Positions 52,748-59,449 of a stretch of DNA of 64,000 nucleotides are shown piece by piece. The stretch is from contig NZ_CP029256.1 in NCBI RefSeq assembly GCF_003628755.1, forward strand, positions 391,585 through 455,584. The letters run 5' to 3'. This stretch comes from Christensenella minuta (GTDB lineage Bacteria; Bacillota; Clostridia; Christensenellales; Christensenellaceae). Made by a program: the position numbers and the translations under genes. The notes below the pieces were generated by a model that did no database searches, was not told the DNA's origin, and saw only the letters and a program-made list of their open reading frames with translations. The first letter of the stretch is position 1; every line of letters begins with the position of its first letter.

Positions 52748-53401
52748 ATGATCGCAGAAGTCTTTAACTTATATGCAACGCGATGGGATTTTTTTGCACA
52801 ACTTATCCTGCAGCATCTCCAGCTTTCATTTATTGCGATCGGTTTGGCGGCACTGATCGGTATTTTTTTTGGGATCGTAATTTCGGAGCATGGCAAGCTT
52901 GCGTTTCCGGTGCTTGGGGTAACGAACCTTATCTATACGATCCCGTCGATCGCGATGCTCGGTTTCCTCGTCCCGGCCACGGGAATCGGAGACACGACAG
53001 CCGTGATTGCCCTTACGGTATATGGTCTTTTGCCGATGGTGCGCAATACACACACCGGCATCAAAGGAATTTCTCCGGCTATTATCGAAGCCGGGAAGGG
53101 GATGGGGTCCACAGAGTCCCAGCTGCTGTTTAAAATCAAGCTGCCGCTGGCAATGCCCGTTATTCTTGCAGGGGCGCGCAATATGATCGTCATGACGATT
53201 GCGCTGTGCGGTATTGCATCCTTTGTAGGCGCGGGCGGACTCGGCGTTGCGATCTACCGCGGGATTACCACGAACAATATGGCGATGACGGTGGCGGGCA
53301 GCCTGCTGATTGCGGCGCTTGCCCTGATTGCGGATTCGGTCGCAGGCATCTTTGAAAGAAAAATTTATCGCAAGATCAATGGGAAAGGGTCGAAAAAATG
53401 A
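52748..53401 (+). CDS. Osmolyte (glycine betaine/choline-type) ABC permease
   Basis: This 217-residue permease belongs to the OpuB/OpuC/ProW family. Five to six membrane segments are present, with the cytoplasmic EAA loop (AIIEAGKGMGSTESQLLFKIKLPLAMP). PATGIGDTTAVIALTVYGLLP is a conserved family segment. It forms the membrane channel for the lipoprotein receptor and ATPase that follow. Only one permease gene is present, whereas OpuC systems have two, so a homodimer is expected. Its stop overlaps the receptor start. Confidence 0.92.
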   Translation: MIAEVFNLYATRWDFFAQLILQHLQLSFIAIGLAALIGIFFGIVISEHGKLAFPVLGVTNLIYTIPSIAMLGFLVPATGIGDTTAVIALTVYGLLPMVRNTHTGIKGISPAIIEAGKGMGSTESQLLFKIKLPLAMPVILAGARNMIVMTIALCGIASFVGAGGLGVAIYRGITTNNMAMTVAGSLLIAALALIADSVAGIFERKIYRKINGKGSKK

Positions 53402-54297
53402 AAAAGAAGAAATGGACGGCGCTGCTGATGGCGGCGGTTTTGTGCGGAACGTTTTTACTGGGGGGGTGCTCGGGAAAGGCCAGCGATACGGTACGGATCG
53501 CAACCAAGCCGATGGCGGAGCAGTTTATCCTCAGCGAGATGCTCGCGGCGCTGATTGAGAAGGACACGGACCTTAATGTGGAAATCACCAAGGGGATCGC
53601 CGGCGGAACGGGTAACATTCACCCGGCTATGGTAAAGGGGGACTTCGATCTTTATCCCGAATATACCGGAACTGCATGGTCGGACATATTGAAGCACACG
53701 GAGCAGTCATCGCCGGATGAAATGTACAAAAAGCTGCAAGAGGAATATAAGGATCAGTTCAAGATGGAGTGGGTGGGGCTTTACGGCTTTAACAACACCT
53801 ATACGCTGGCGGTGAAAAAGGAGTTTGCGGAGGAAAACAACGTCGTGACCTTTTCAGACCTCGCCGCCCTTACCCCAAACCTGAAATTCGGGGCCGAATA
53901 TGATTTTTACGAACGTGAAGACGGTTACGATCCGCTTTGCGAAACGTATGGATATCATTTCAAGGACACTTCGGATCTTGATATCGGCCTTAAATACCAG
54001 GCGATCGGCGCGGACGAGGTGGACGTGATAAACGCCTTTACGACCGATGGACTGCTTGGCGCATACGAACTGAAAACATTGGAGGACGACAAGGATTTCT
54101 TTCCCTCCTATTATTGCGGGACGATTGTACGCGGAGAGGTGCTCGAAGCCCATCCGGAGCTGCGCGGCGTGCTGATGAAGATGGACGGCATCCTGACGGA
54201 CGAGGAAATGTCGCAGCTCAATTACCGCGTGGAAAACGACAATGAGGATGAAAAGACGGTGGCGGTCGATTTTCTGACGCAAAAGGGATTATTATGA
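53398..54297 (+). CDS. Osmolyte-binding lipoprotein (OpuCC/OsmF type)
   Basis: This 299-residue receptor has a lipoprotein signal (FLLGGC, Cys24) and an OpuAC-type substrate-binding domain starting at DTVRIATKPMAEQFILSEML. The segment GIAGGTGNIHPAMVKGDFDLYPEYTGTAW and the later FTTDGLLGAYELKTLEDDKDFFPSY are characteristic of quaternary-amine receptors. It should capture glycine betaine, choline, carnitine or a related compound. It overlaps the permease and ATPase genes by 4 bp each. Confidence 0.93.
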   Translation: MKKKKWTALLMAAVLCGTFLLGGCSGKASDTVRIATKPMAEQFILSEMLAALIEKDTDLNVEITKGIAGGTGNIHPAMVKGDFDLYPEYTGTAWSDILKHTEQSSPDEMYKKLQEEYKDQFKMEWVGLYGFNNTYTLAVKKEFAEENNVVTFSDLAALTPNLKFGAEYDFYEREDGYDPLCETYGYHFKDTSDLDIGLKYQAIGADEVDVINAFTTDGLLGAYELKTLEDDKDFFPSYYCGTIVRGEVLEAHPELRGVLMKMDGILTDEEMSQLNYRVENDNEDEKTVAVDFLTQKGLL

Positions 54298-55028
54298 ACC
54301 AGCAAACCATCATTGCTTTTGACAAGGTACAAAAGGTCTACGAGGACAAATATGCCTTGAAGGATTTCAGCTTCGAGATACGGAAGGGAGCCTTTCTTAC
54401 AGTGGTCGGCGGATCGGGCGGCGGCAAGACGACGATGCTGAAAATGATTAACGGCCTTCTGATGCCGGACGGCGGCAGGGTGCTGGTGGACGGCAGGGAT
54501 ACGGCCCATACCGATCTGATCGCGCTCCGGCGGGGGATCGGCTATGTGATACAGGGAGGCGCGTTGTTTCCGCACCTCAATGTGCGGGAAAATATCGAAT
54601 ATGTACCGCGGCTGGAAAAAAATAGACTGCCTGAGGAGCGGATCCGCGAACTGATGGATATGGCGGCGCTGCCTATGGAGATGCTTTCGCGAAACGTCAG
54701 CGAGCTTTCCGGAGGACAGCAGCAGCGCGTCGGCATAGCCCGCGCCCTTGCCGCACAGCCGGAGATAATCCTGATGGATGAGCCGTTCGGAGCGCTTGAC
54801 GGTATTACGCGCAAGCAGCTGCAGGATGAAATCATCGAAATCCACAGGCGGACGGGCGTGACGATTGTGTTCGTGACGCACGACCTGCGCGAAGCGGTGC
54901 GCCTGGGTACATGGATTCTGATTATGAACGAGGGAACAATCGTGCAGCAGGGAACTCCGCAGGATGTACGGGACAACCCGAACGGCGATTATGCGCAGCG
55001 GCTTTTGGAGCAGCTTGACTGCGGTTGA
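54294..55028 (+). CDS. Osmolyte ABC transporter ATP-binding protein
   Basis: This 244-residue ATPase has Walker A GGSGGGKTT, Q-loop region YVIQGGALFPHLNV, signature ELSGGQQQRVGIARALA, Walker B IILMDEPFGALD and the switch His in VFVTHD. It lacks the C-terminal CBS domains that sense ionic strength in OpuA and OpuCA. Control by osmolarity would then have to occur elsewhere. The ending shortly after PNGDYAQRLLEQL fits a complete protein rather than a truncated one. Confidence 0.93.
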   Translation: MNQQTIIAFDKVQKVYEDKYALKDFSFEIRKGAFLTVVGGSGGGKTTMLKMINGLLMPDGGRVLVDGRDTAHTDLIALRRGIGYVIQGGALFPHLNVRENIEYVPRLEKNRLPEERIRELMDMAALPMEMLSRNVSELSGGQQQRVGIARALAAQPEIILMDEPFGALDGITRKQLQDEIIEIHRRTGVTIVFVTHDLREAVRLGTWILIMNEGTIVQQGTPQDVRDNPNGDYAQRLLEQLDCG

Positions 55029-55100
55029 TTTTTTACTTGCATCCCGGCTGTAAAAGCGCTATCCTTGAATTAAGAATTCTATTCAGGGGAGGGTTTTGTT

Positions 55101-55508
55101 ATGGCAAAAATGGAAGGGCTCGCGCACATTGGCGTATTCATTACGGATATTGAGCGCAGCAAAAAATTTTACGAGGACGTTCTTGACTTCGAGACGATCT
55201 GGGAATGCGGGGTAGAGGAAAAAGACGGCACCGTTACAAACGTGGCGTTTGTAAAAAATGGCAGCCTGGTGCTGGAGTTGGTGCGCACGGCGAATCCGCA
55301 AAAGCGGCAGGACGGCTGGGTAGACCATATTGCCCTCGCGGTGGAAGATATTGAAGGTATTCAGAAAATATTGGAAGAGCGCGGGATTGAATTTGAGATG
55401 GACGCTCCGGTCTTGGGCGCGAATGTATTCCCGAATGGAGCCAAGTGGCTGACGTTCCGCGGCCCGGATGGGGAGCATCTTGAGATCAATGAGGTATTTC
55501 CATATTAA
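55101..55508 (+). CDS. VOC-family (glyoxalase-like) protein
   Basis: This 135-residue protein has two beta-alpha-beta-beta-beta modules of the vicinal-oxygen-chelate fold. It begins with LAHIGVFITDIERSKKFYEDVL and the second module has DHIALAVEDIEGIQKILEERG. The potential metal ligands of a glyoxalase I are partly present (His near 9, Glu near 62, His near 77, Glu near 127). It could be a lyase, epimerase or resistance protein. GGGAGGG precedes the start, and a terminator follows. Confidence 0.85.
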   Translation: MAKMEGLAHIGVFITDIERSKKFYEDVLDFETIWECGVEEKDGTVTNVAFVKNGSLVLELVRTANPQKRQDGWVDHIALAVEDIEGIQKILEERGIEFEMDAPVLGANVFPNGAKWLTFRGPDGEHLEINEVFPY

Positions 55509-55522
55509 ATGCTGAAAATAAG

Positions 55523-55553
55523 CCGCGGCTCCGTTCGGGAGCTGCGGTTTTTT
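55523..55553 (+). terminator. Terminator after the VOC gene
   Basis: CCGCGGCTCC and GGGAGCTGCGG form a stem around a small loop, followed by six T residues, 15 bp after the stop. Confidence 0.85.
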
Positions 55554-55610
55554 ATTGTAAACGCGGATTGCGCTCTGCCAGCGTATTGTAAGCCATCTGT
55601 TAATTAAAAG

Positions 55611-55638
55611 TTTACAAATAAACTTCATGAAATATGAT
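55611..55638 (+). promoter_or_regulatory. Promoter of the stand-alone winged-helix gene
   Basis: TTTACA (55611-55616), a 16-bp spacer and TATGAT (55633-55638). The leader to 55772 contains a small hairpin, ACACGC/GCGTGT (55710-55724). Confidence 0.6.
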
Positions 55639-55772
55639 TAGACACCGGGGAATAGGATTATTAATAACATGTAACATGGGTGGTATGGTATGCGTAAACA
55701 GCCACGCGCACACGCGAAGCGTGTATGGGCGGCTGGGTGCCAGCAATTAAGAGAAGAAAGGATGGAACATTT

Positions 55773-56069
55773 ATGCGTATCATGGTTGACAACCTGGCGG
55801 TGGATATCGATAATCGGACGGTTCGGCGTGGAGATGAGGATATCAGGCTTACCGCAAAAGAGTACGAGGTCTTAAAATATCTCGCGCTGCATAAAGACAA
55901 AATTGTATCCCGTGCGGAGCTTTTGGAACATGTTTGGGACTGCGATTATGATTGCTTCTCCAACGTTGTGGATGTATATATCAGATTTTTAAGGGCGAAA
56001 ATCGACGACGGGCATCAGAAAAAGCTGATTAAAACGTTCCGCAAGCAGGGATACTCGCTCACCGCCTAA
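55773..56069 (+). CDS. Stand-alone OmpR-type winged-helix DNA-binding protein
   Basis: This 98-residue protein is essentially only the C-terminal effector domain of an OmpR/PhoB regulator. It shows RLTAKEYEVLKYLALHKDKIVSRAELLEHVWD, VVDVYIRFLRAKID and KTFRKQGYSL. There is no receiver domain. Upstream sequence does not encode one in any frame I could follow, and the start at 55773 has AAAGGA at a good distance. It may be a constitutive DNA-binding protein or one controlled through partners. It has its own promoter and terminator, so it is a real short gene and not a broken one. Confidence 0.85.
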   Translation: MRIMVDNLAVDIDNRTVRRGDEDIRLTAKEYEVLKYLALHKDKIVSRAELLEHVWDCDYDCFSNVVDVYIRFLRAKIDDGHQKKLIKTFRKQGYSLTA

Positions 56070-56077
56070 CAAGGGGA

Positions 56078-56109
56078 AACGGCGTACCGCAGAGGGTATG
56101 CCGTTTTTT
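56078..56109 (+). terminator. Terminator after the winged-helix gene
   Basis: AACGGCGTACC and GGGTATGCCGTT pair with one mismatch, followed by a run of T residues, 8 bp after the stop. Confidence 0.8.
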
Positions 56110-56141
56110 GTTGCCCGGGTATCCCTTGCGGAAATAAATCC

Positions 56142-56170
56142 TTGACATACAAAACTGTGAGTTATATAAT
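56142..56170 (+). promoter_or_regulatory. Rhodanese lipoprotein promoter
   Basis: A perfect TTGACA (56142-56147), 17-bp spacer and TATAAT (56165-56170), 48 bp before the start codon. Confidence 0.85.
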
Positions 56171-56217
56171 TACAGAAAACTGATATAGAAAAAATTACAG
56201 AACAGGAGGGCGCGGAG

Positions 56218-56688
56218 GTGAACCATAAGTGGATTGCCGTGATCGCCGGAATTACCGCGGCGGTTATTTCCTTTGCGGGATGTGCGGCGGCAGGCAATAT
56301 GGAAGGGAAAGACGCGGCAGAGGGGGCCGGAAGCACCGCCGCGCGGGAATCGGCTTATCATAAAATCGATGCGGAGCAGGCGAAGGAGATGCTGGACGGG
56401 GAAAGCGGCATCCTGCTTGTAGATGTACGCACGCCGGAGGAATATGCGGAAAAGCATATTGGAGGGGCGGTCAATATTCCGAATGAAACGATTTCGGATA
56501 CCCCGCCCGCAGAGCTGCCGGATAAAGATGCGCGGCTGGTCGTCTACTGCCGTACAGGCGTGCGGAGCAGGCAGGCGGCGGATAAGCTTGTGGAAATGGG
56601 CTACACAAACGTTTACGACATGGGAGGCATCAATGATTGGCCGTATGAAACGGTGAGCGGCAGCGAGGTGGAGAAGGCTATGGAATGA
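56218..56688 (+). CDS. Rhodanese-domain lipoprotein
   Basis: This 156-residue exported protein has a signal peptide and a lipobox (VISFAGC, Cys22), a short linker and one rhodanese domain (about 48-150). ILLVDVRTPEEYAEKHIGGAVNIPNE is the family's CH2A-like segment. The active-site loop is CRTGVRS with catalytic Cys111. It may transfer sulfane sulfur or handle oxidised sulfur outside the membrane. It starts at GTG 56218 with AGGAGG upstream, behind a consensus promoter. The next confident gene encodes an Rrf2 regulator. Confidence 0.92.
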   Translation: MNHKWIAVIAGITAAVISFAGCAAAGNMEGKDAAEGAGSTAARESAYHKIDAEQAKEMLDGESGILLVDVRTPEEYAEKHIGGAVNIPNETISDTPPAELPDKDARLVVYCRTGVRSRQAADKLVEMGYTNVYDMGGINDWPYETVSGSEVEKAME

Positions 56689-56837
56689 AGGAACGGAAGA
56701 GGCGTGTTTTTATTACATTACTGCCGGCAGGAAAATTCTTTTTAACGGTCTGCGTCCAGACAGCGGCAGTGGAAACCGGAGCGGCAGGACAGGCGGAGCA
56801 AACTTCCGGGATACAGCGGGCCTGCGCCGGACGGTGA
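56685..56837 (+). CDS. Possible 50-residue small protein
   Basis: A reading frame starts at an ATG that overlaps the rhodanese stop codon (ATGA). It encodes a basic N-terminus (MKERKRRVFITLLPAG), a short hydrophobic stretch and a Gln/Ala-rich tail. The coupling to the upstream gene favours translation, but there is no recognisable domain, and a second frame in the same stretch ends LFMREG at about 56874. The interval may instead be a decayed gene. Confidence 0.2.
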   Translation: MKERKRRVFITLLPAGKFFLTVCVQTAAVETGAAGQAEQTSGIQRACAGR

Positions 56838-56882
56838 GCGAGGCGCTGAAGGAGCTGTTCATGCGGGAGGGATAAGAAAAAC

Positions 56883-56913
56883 TTGCATTTTTACCCTCCA
56901 TCATTTATGATGG
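56883..56913 (+). promoter_or_regulatory. Promoter and palindromic operator of the Rrf2 gene
   Basis: TTGCAT (56883-56888), a 17-bp spacer and TATGAT (56906-56911). The perfect palindrome CCATCAT-TT-ATGATGG (56898-56913) covers the -10 box, so a dimer bound here would block initiation. Autoregulation by the Rrf2 protein is likely. Confidence 0.65.
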
Positions 56914-56946
56914 CAATGTCGGAAGAATTATGGAAGGACGACGGCC

Positions 56947-57378
56947 ATGACGGGTGAATTTACCATAGCGGTCCACGCTTTGGTCTATCTTAATCACAAG
57001 AAAAAAATGGTGAGCAGCGACGAGCTTGCAAAAAATGTATGTACGCACCCGGCGCGCATCCGCAAGGTGATGGCGAAGCTCAAAAAGGCGGGGCTGCTGA
57101 CGACCAAGGAAGGCGCGGAAGGCGGTTATTCCTTCACACTTGACGCGGATAAGGTCACGTTGCGCATGGTGAATGAAGCGATCGGGGAACCGATGGTCGC
57201 TGCATCGTGGCATTCGGGACGCTCCGATATGGAATGCCTGATCGCCTCAGGGATGGCTTCCGTGATGGACGGGATTTATGCGGACCTTGACGATGTCTGC
57301 CGGCAGCAGCTGGAGAAAACTACGATTGCCGGCATTGACCGCATGATTTTCAGGGAAAAAGAAAAGGCCGGAGCATAG
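56947..57378 (+). CDS. Rrf2-family transcriptional regulator
   Basis: This 143-residue regulator has the Rrf2 winged helix (EFTIAVHALVYLNHKKKMVSSDELAKNVCTHPARIRKVMAKL, GLLTTKEGAEGGYSF). Only single cysteines are present (Cys46-like and in DMECLIASG), not the three-cysteine cluster-binding set of IscR or NsrR. An iron-sulfur cofactor is therefore doubtful, and it resembles YwnA/CymR-like members. It may control the adjacent rhodanese gene or redox and sulfur genes. A bidirectional terminator follows. Confidence 0.9.
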   Translation: MTGEFTIAVHALVYLNHKKKMVSSDELAKNVCTHPARIRKVMAKLKKAGLLTTKEGAEGGYSFTLDADKVTLRMVNEAIGEPMVAASWHSGRSDMECLIASGMASVMDGIYADLDDVCRQQLEKTTIAGIDRMIFREKEKAGA

Positions 57379-57386
57379 TGGAAATG

Positions 57387-57421
57387 AAAAAAAGCCCTTC
57401 CGAATCCGGAAGGGCTTTTTT
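57387..57421. terminator. Bidirectional terminator after the Rrf2 gene
   Basis: AAAAAGCCCTTCCG and CGGAAGGGCTTTTT pair perfectly around a 4-nt loop. It serves the convergent Rrf2 and DUF4349 genes. Confidence 0.92.
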
Positions 57422-57428
57422 GGTGCCG

Positions 57429-58448
57429 TTATTTTTTGGAATCGTTCGTATTTTGCGGGGGCGCCTGCGGAGAATACGGCGGATACAGGGGCTGCTGTAT
57501 GGGCTGCGGCCGACGGACCTTTTCCGGATGCTTGACGTAATATTTTTTACGCAGCCACAGGATCAGCCGGATCACCGCATAAATGACCGCCGCAAAAATC
57601 GCGAGCAGAATAATCACGGGCAGGGCAGCCGCCCAAAAGATAGCAAAGTTTTCCATGAATTCCCCCACGCCGGTCATAGACATGGAGAATGCGTCGGACG
57701 CCCGGTCTCCGAGCGGCTGACCGTCCGCGCCGATGGTTTCAGGTGTGATGAGCTCCGTCAGGGTAACGTCCACCGTTGCATAATCGATCAGCTGGTCCAT
57801 CTGGCGCTTACTGCCCTGGAGCTGGTCGAGCTCGTAAAGTACATCGGAAAGCTCTTGCTCGAACGCGACGATATCTTCCGCCTTCGTAGCGCTTGCAAGA
57901 TAGCCCATCAAGCGGTCCCTGCGCATATTGAGCATTTCGATGCGTGCGTCCGTATCATAATACTGCGAGGTAAGGTCGTCCGTGGATTTATGCCTGCTGA
58001 CCACCTCGCCGATCCCCGAAAGGCTGTCCATAAAGGCGTTCAGGCTATCGACGGGGACGCGCAGGGAGAGATAAGAATTGCGGCCGTAATTTTTGCCTGT
58101 TTCTGAGGAATAGGCCGAGCTTTCCTCGTTCGCGACATAGCCGCCGACCGCTGAGAGCTCTGCGTTGATTTTTGCATAATCCGCGTCATATTGCTTGGTA
58201 TTGATGTCGAACGACGCACTGTAAGTGAGCTTGCGGTCCGTTTCGGGCAAGTCGGGGTTGGAAAGCCCGCCCAGGCCGCCGGCTTCTTCGGTTTCCGCCG
58301 TTACGCCTTCATCCCTGACGGCACCGGCAGATTCATATCCCATTTCGGGGCCGGCTGTGGCTGCGCTGCTGTTTGTTTCGGACGGGGCTGCGGAACAGGC
58401 GGTCAGAAACAAGACGGCACATATCATAACGACGATGATCTTTTTCAT
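57429..58448 (-). CDS. DUF4349-type lipoprotein
   Basis: This 339-residue protein has a lipoprotein signal peptide (VLFLTAC, Cys18) and a low-complexity linker. A DUF4349-like domain follows (LTYSASFDINTKQYDADYAKINAELSAVGGYV, SLRVPVDSLNAFMDSLSGIGEV). It continues with a coiled coil (about 165-215), a transmembrane helix (about 268-295) and a short Pro-rich tail. It is tethered at both ends to the membrane. The function of the family is unknown; envelope stress or sensing has been suggested only by its context. It lies divergently from the second two-component system. Confidence 0.88.
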   Translation of the reverse strand: MKKIIVVMICAVLFLTACSAAPSETNSSAATAGPEMGYESAGAVRDEGVTAETEEAGGLGGLSNPDLPETDRKLTYSASFDINTKQYDADYAKINAELSAVGGYVANEESSAYSSETGKNYGRNSYLSLRVPVDSLNAFMDSLSGIGEVVSRHKSTDDLTSQYYDTDARIEMLNMRRDRLMGYLASATKAEDIVAFEQELSDVLYELDQLQGSKRQMDQLIDYATVDVTLTELITPETIGADGQPLGDRASDAFSMSMTGVGEFMENFAIFWAAALPVIILLAIFAAVIYAVIRLILWLRKKYYVKHPEKVRRPQPIQQPLYPPYSPQAPPQNTNDSKK

Positions 58449-58707
58449 AACGTTTTCCTCCAGTTATTTCATTCGTTTGCCATTCTGGTTTTATTAGAAA
58501 TGCCCTTTTGAATTGGTTTCATTATACAGGAAAAAAAGATACTGTGCCCATAAATTCACACAGTGTTCACAAAGAAATAGTGCTGTTATACGAACTTAAC
58601 GGGACGGTAATAAAACCGATGGAATTGTCATAAAGTTTTAAGAAAGTTTAAGGTTTGTTCTTAATATTTTTAGCCTATCCTAAGATTAGGGAAAAAAGAA
58701 AAGGCAT

Positions 58708-58741
58708 GTTATAATGGTATGGATCAAGATGCCATTATAAC
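58708..58741 (+). promoter_or_regulatory. -10 box inside an inverted repeat upstream of response regulator 2
   Basis: GTTATAATGGTA (58708-58719) and TGCCATTATAAC (58730-58741) match at 11 of 12 positions around 10 bp. The left arm contains the -10 box TATAAT (58710-58715), and the right arm touches the GGAGG ribosome site. A small palindrome, CCTAAGATTAGG, lies just upstream. The rest of the 58449-58707 spacer is A/T-rich with no gene. Confidence 0.55.
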
Positions 58742-58756
58742 GGAGGTAAGGAACAC

Positions 58757-59449
58757 ATGAGGATACTGGTGTGTGACGACGACAAGGAAATCGTTGACGC
58801 GATCGAGATCTATCTGGTGAACGAAGGCTATGAGGTTTTGAAGGCATACGATGGGGCTCAGGCCGTAAAGTATGCGGAAGAGCAGGAGATACACTTAATC
58901 ATCATGGATATCATGATGCCCGGAATGGACGGCATCCGCGCCACAATGAAGCTGCGGGAAAGCGCAAATATCCCCGTTATCATGCTGAGTGCAAAGTCGG
59001 AAGACAACGACAAGATTCTGGGTCTCAATTCCGGTGCGGACGATTACCTGACAAAGCCGTTTAATCCGCTCGAGCTGATCGCACGGGTGAAGTCCCAGCT
59101 GCGGCGCTACACATCGCTCGGAAGCATGACCCAGGAGAAGGGTGTGCTCCAAACGGGCGGACTCGTGCTCGACGACATGAAAAAGACCGTTACGGTTGAC
59201 GGCGAGCCGGTGAAGCTCACCCCCATGGAATACAAAATATTGCGGTACCTGATGCAGAACATGGAGCGGGTTCTCTCCACTACGCAGATCTATGAAAGCG
59301 TATGGGACGAGAAAGCGGTGGGTGCGGAAAACACCATTGCGGTACACATCCGCCGGATCCGTGAGAAGATCGAGATCAACCCAAAGGAACCGAAATATTT
59401 GAAGGTGGTGTGGGGGATTGGATACAAAATTGATAAGCTCAAAGTATGA
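58757..59449 (+). CDS. OmpR-family response regulator 2
   Basis: This 230-residue regulator has a receiver domain (acidic pocket CDDDKE, phosphoacceptor Asp51 in IIMDIMMPG, Lys in LTKPFNPLEL) and a C-terminal winged helix (VKLTPMEYKILRYLMQN, IAVHIRRIREKI). It resembles the VanR/PhoP group. It overlaps the kinase gene by about 32 bp, implying coupled translation. The promoter region carries an inverted repeat over the -10 box. Confidence 0.95.
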   Translation: MRILVCDDDKEIVDAIEIYLVNEGYEVLKAYDGAQAVKYAEEQEIHLIIMDIMMPGMDGIRATMKLRESANIPVIMLSAKSEDNDKILGLNSGADDYLTKPFNPLELIARVKSQLRRYTSLGSMTQEKGVLQTGGLVLDDMKKTVTVDGEPVKLTPMEYKILRYLMQNMERVLSTTQIYESVWDEKAVGAENTIAVHIRRIREKIEINPKEPKYLKVVWGIGYKIDKLKV

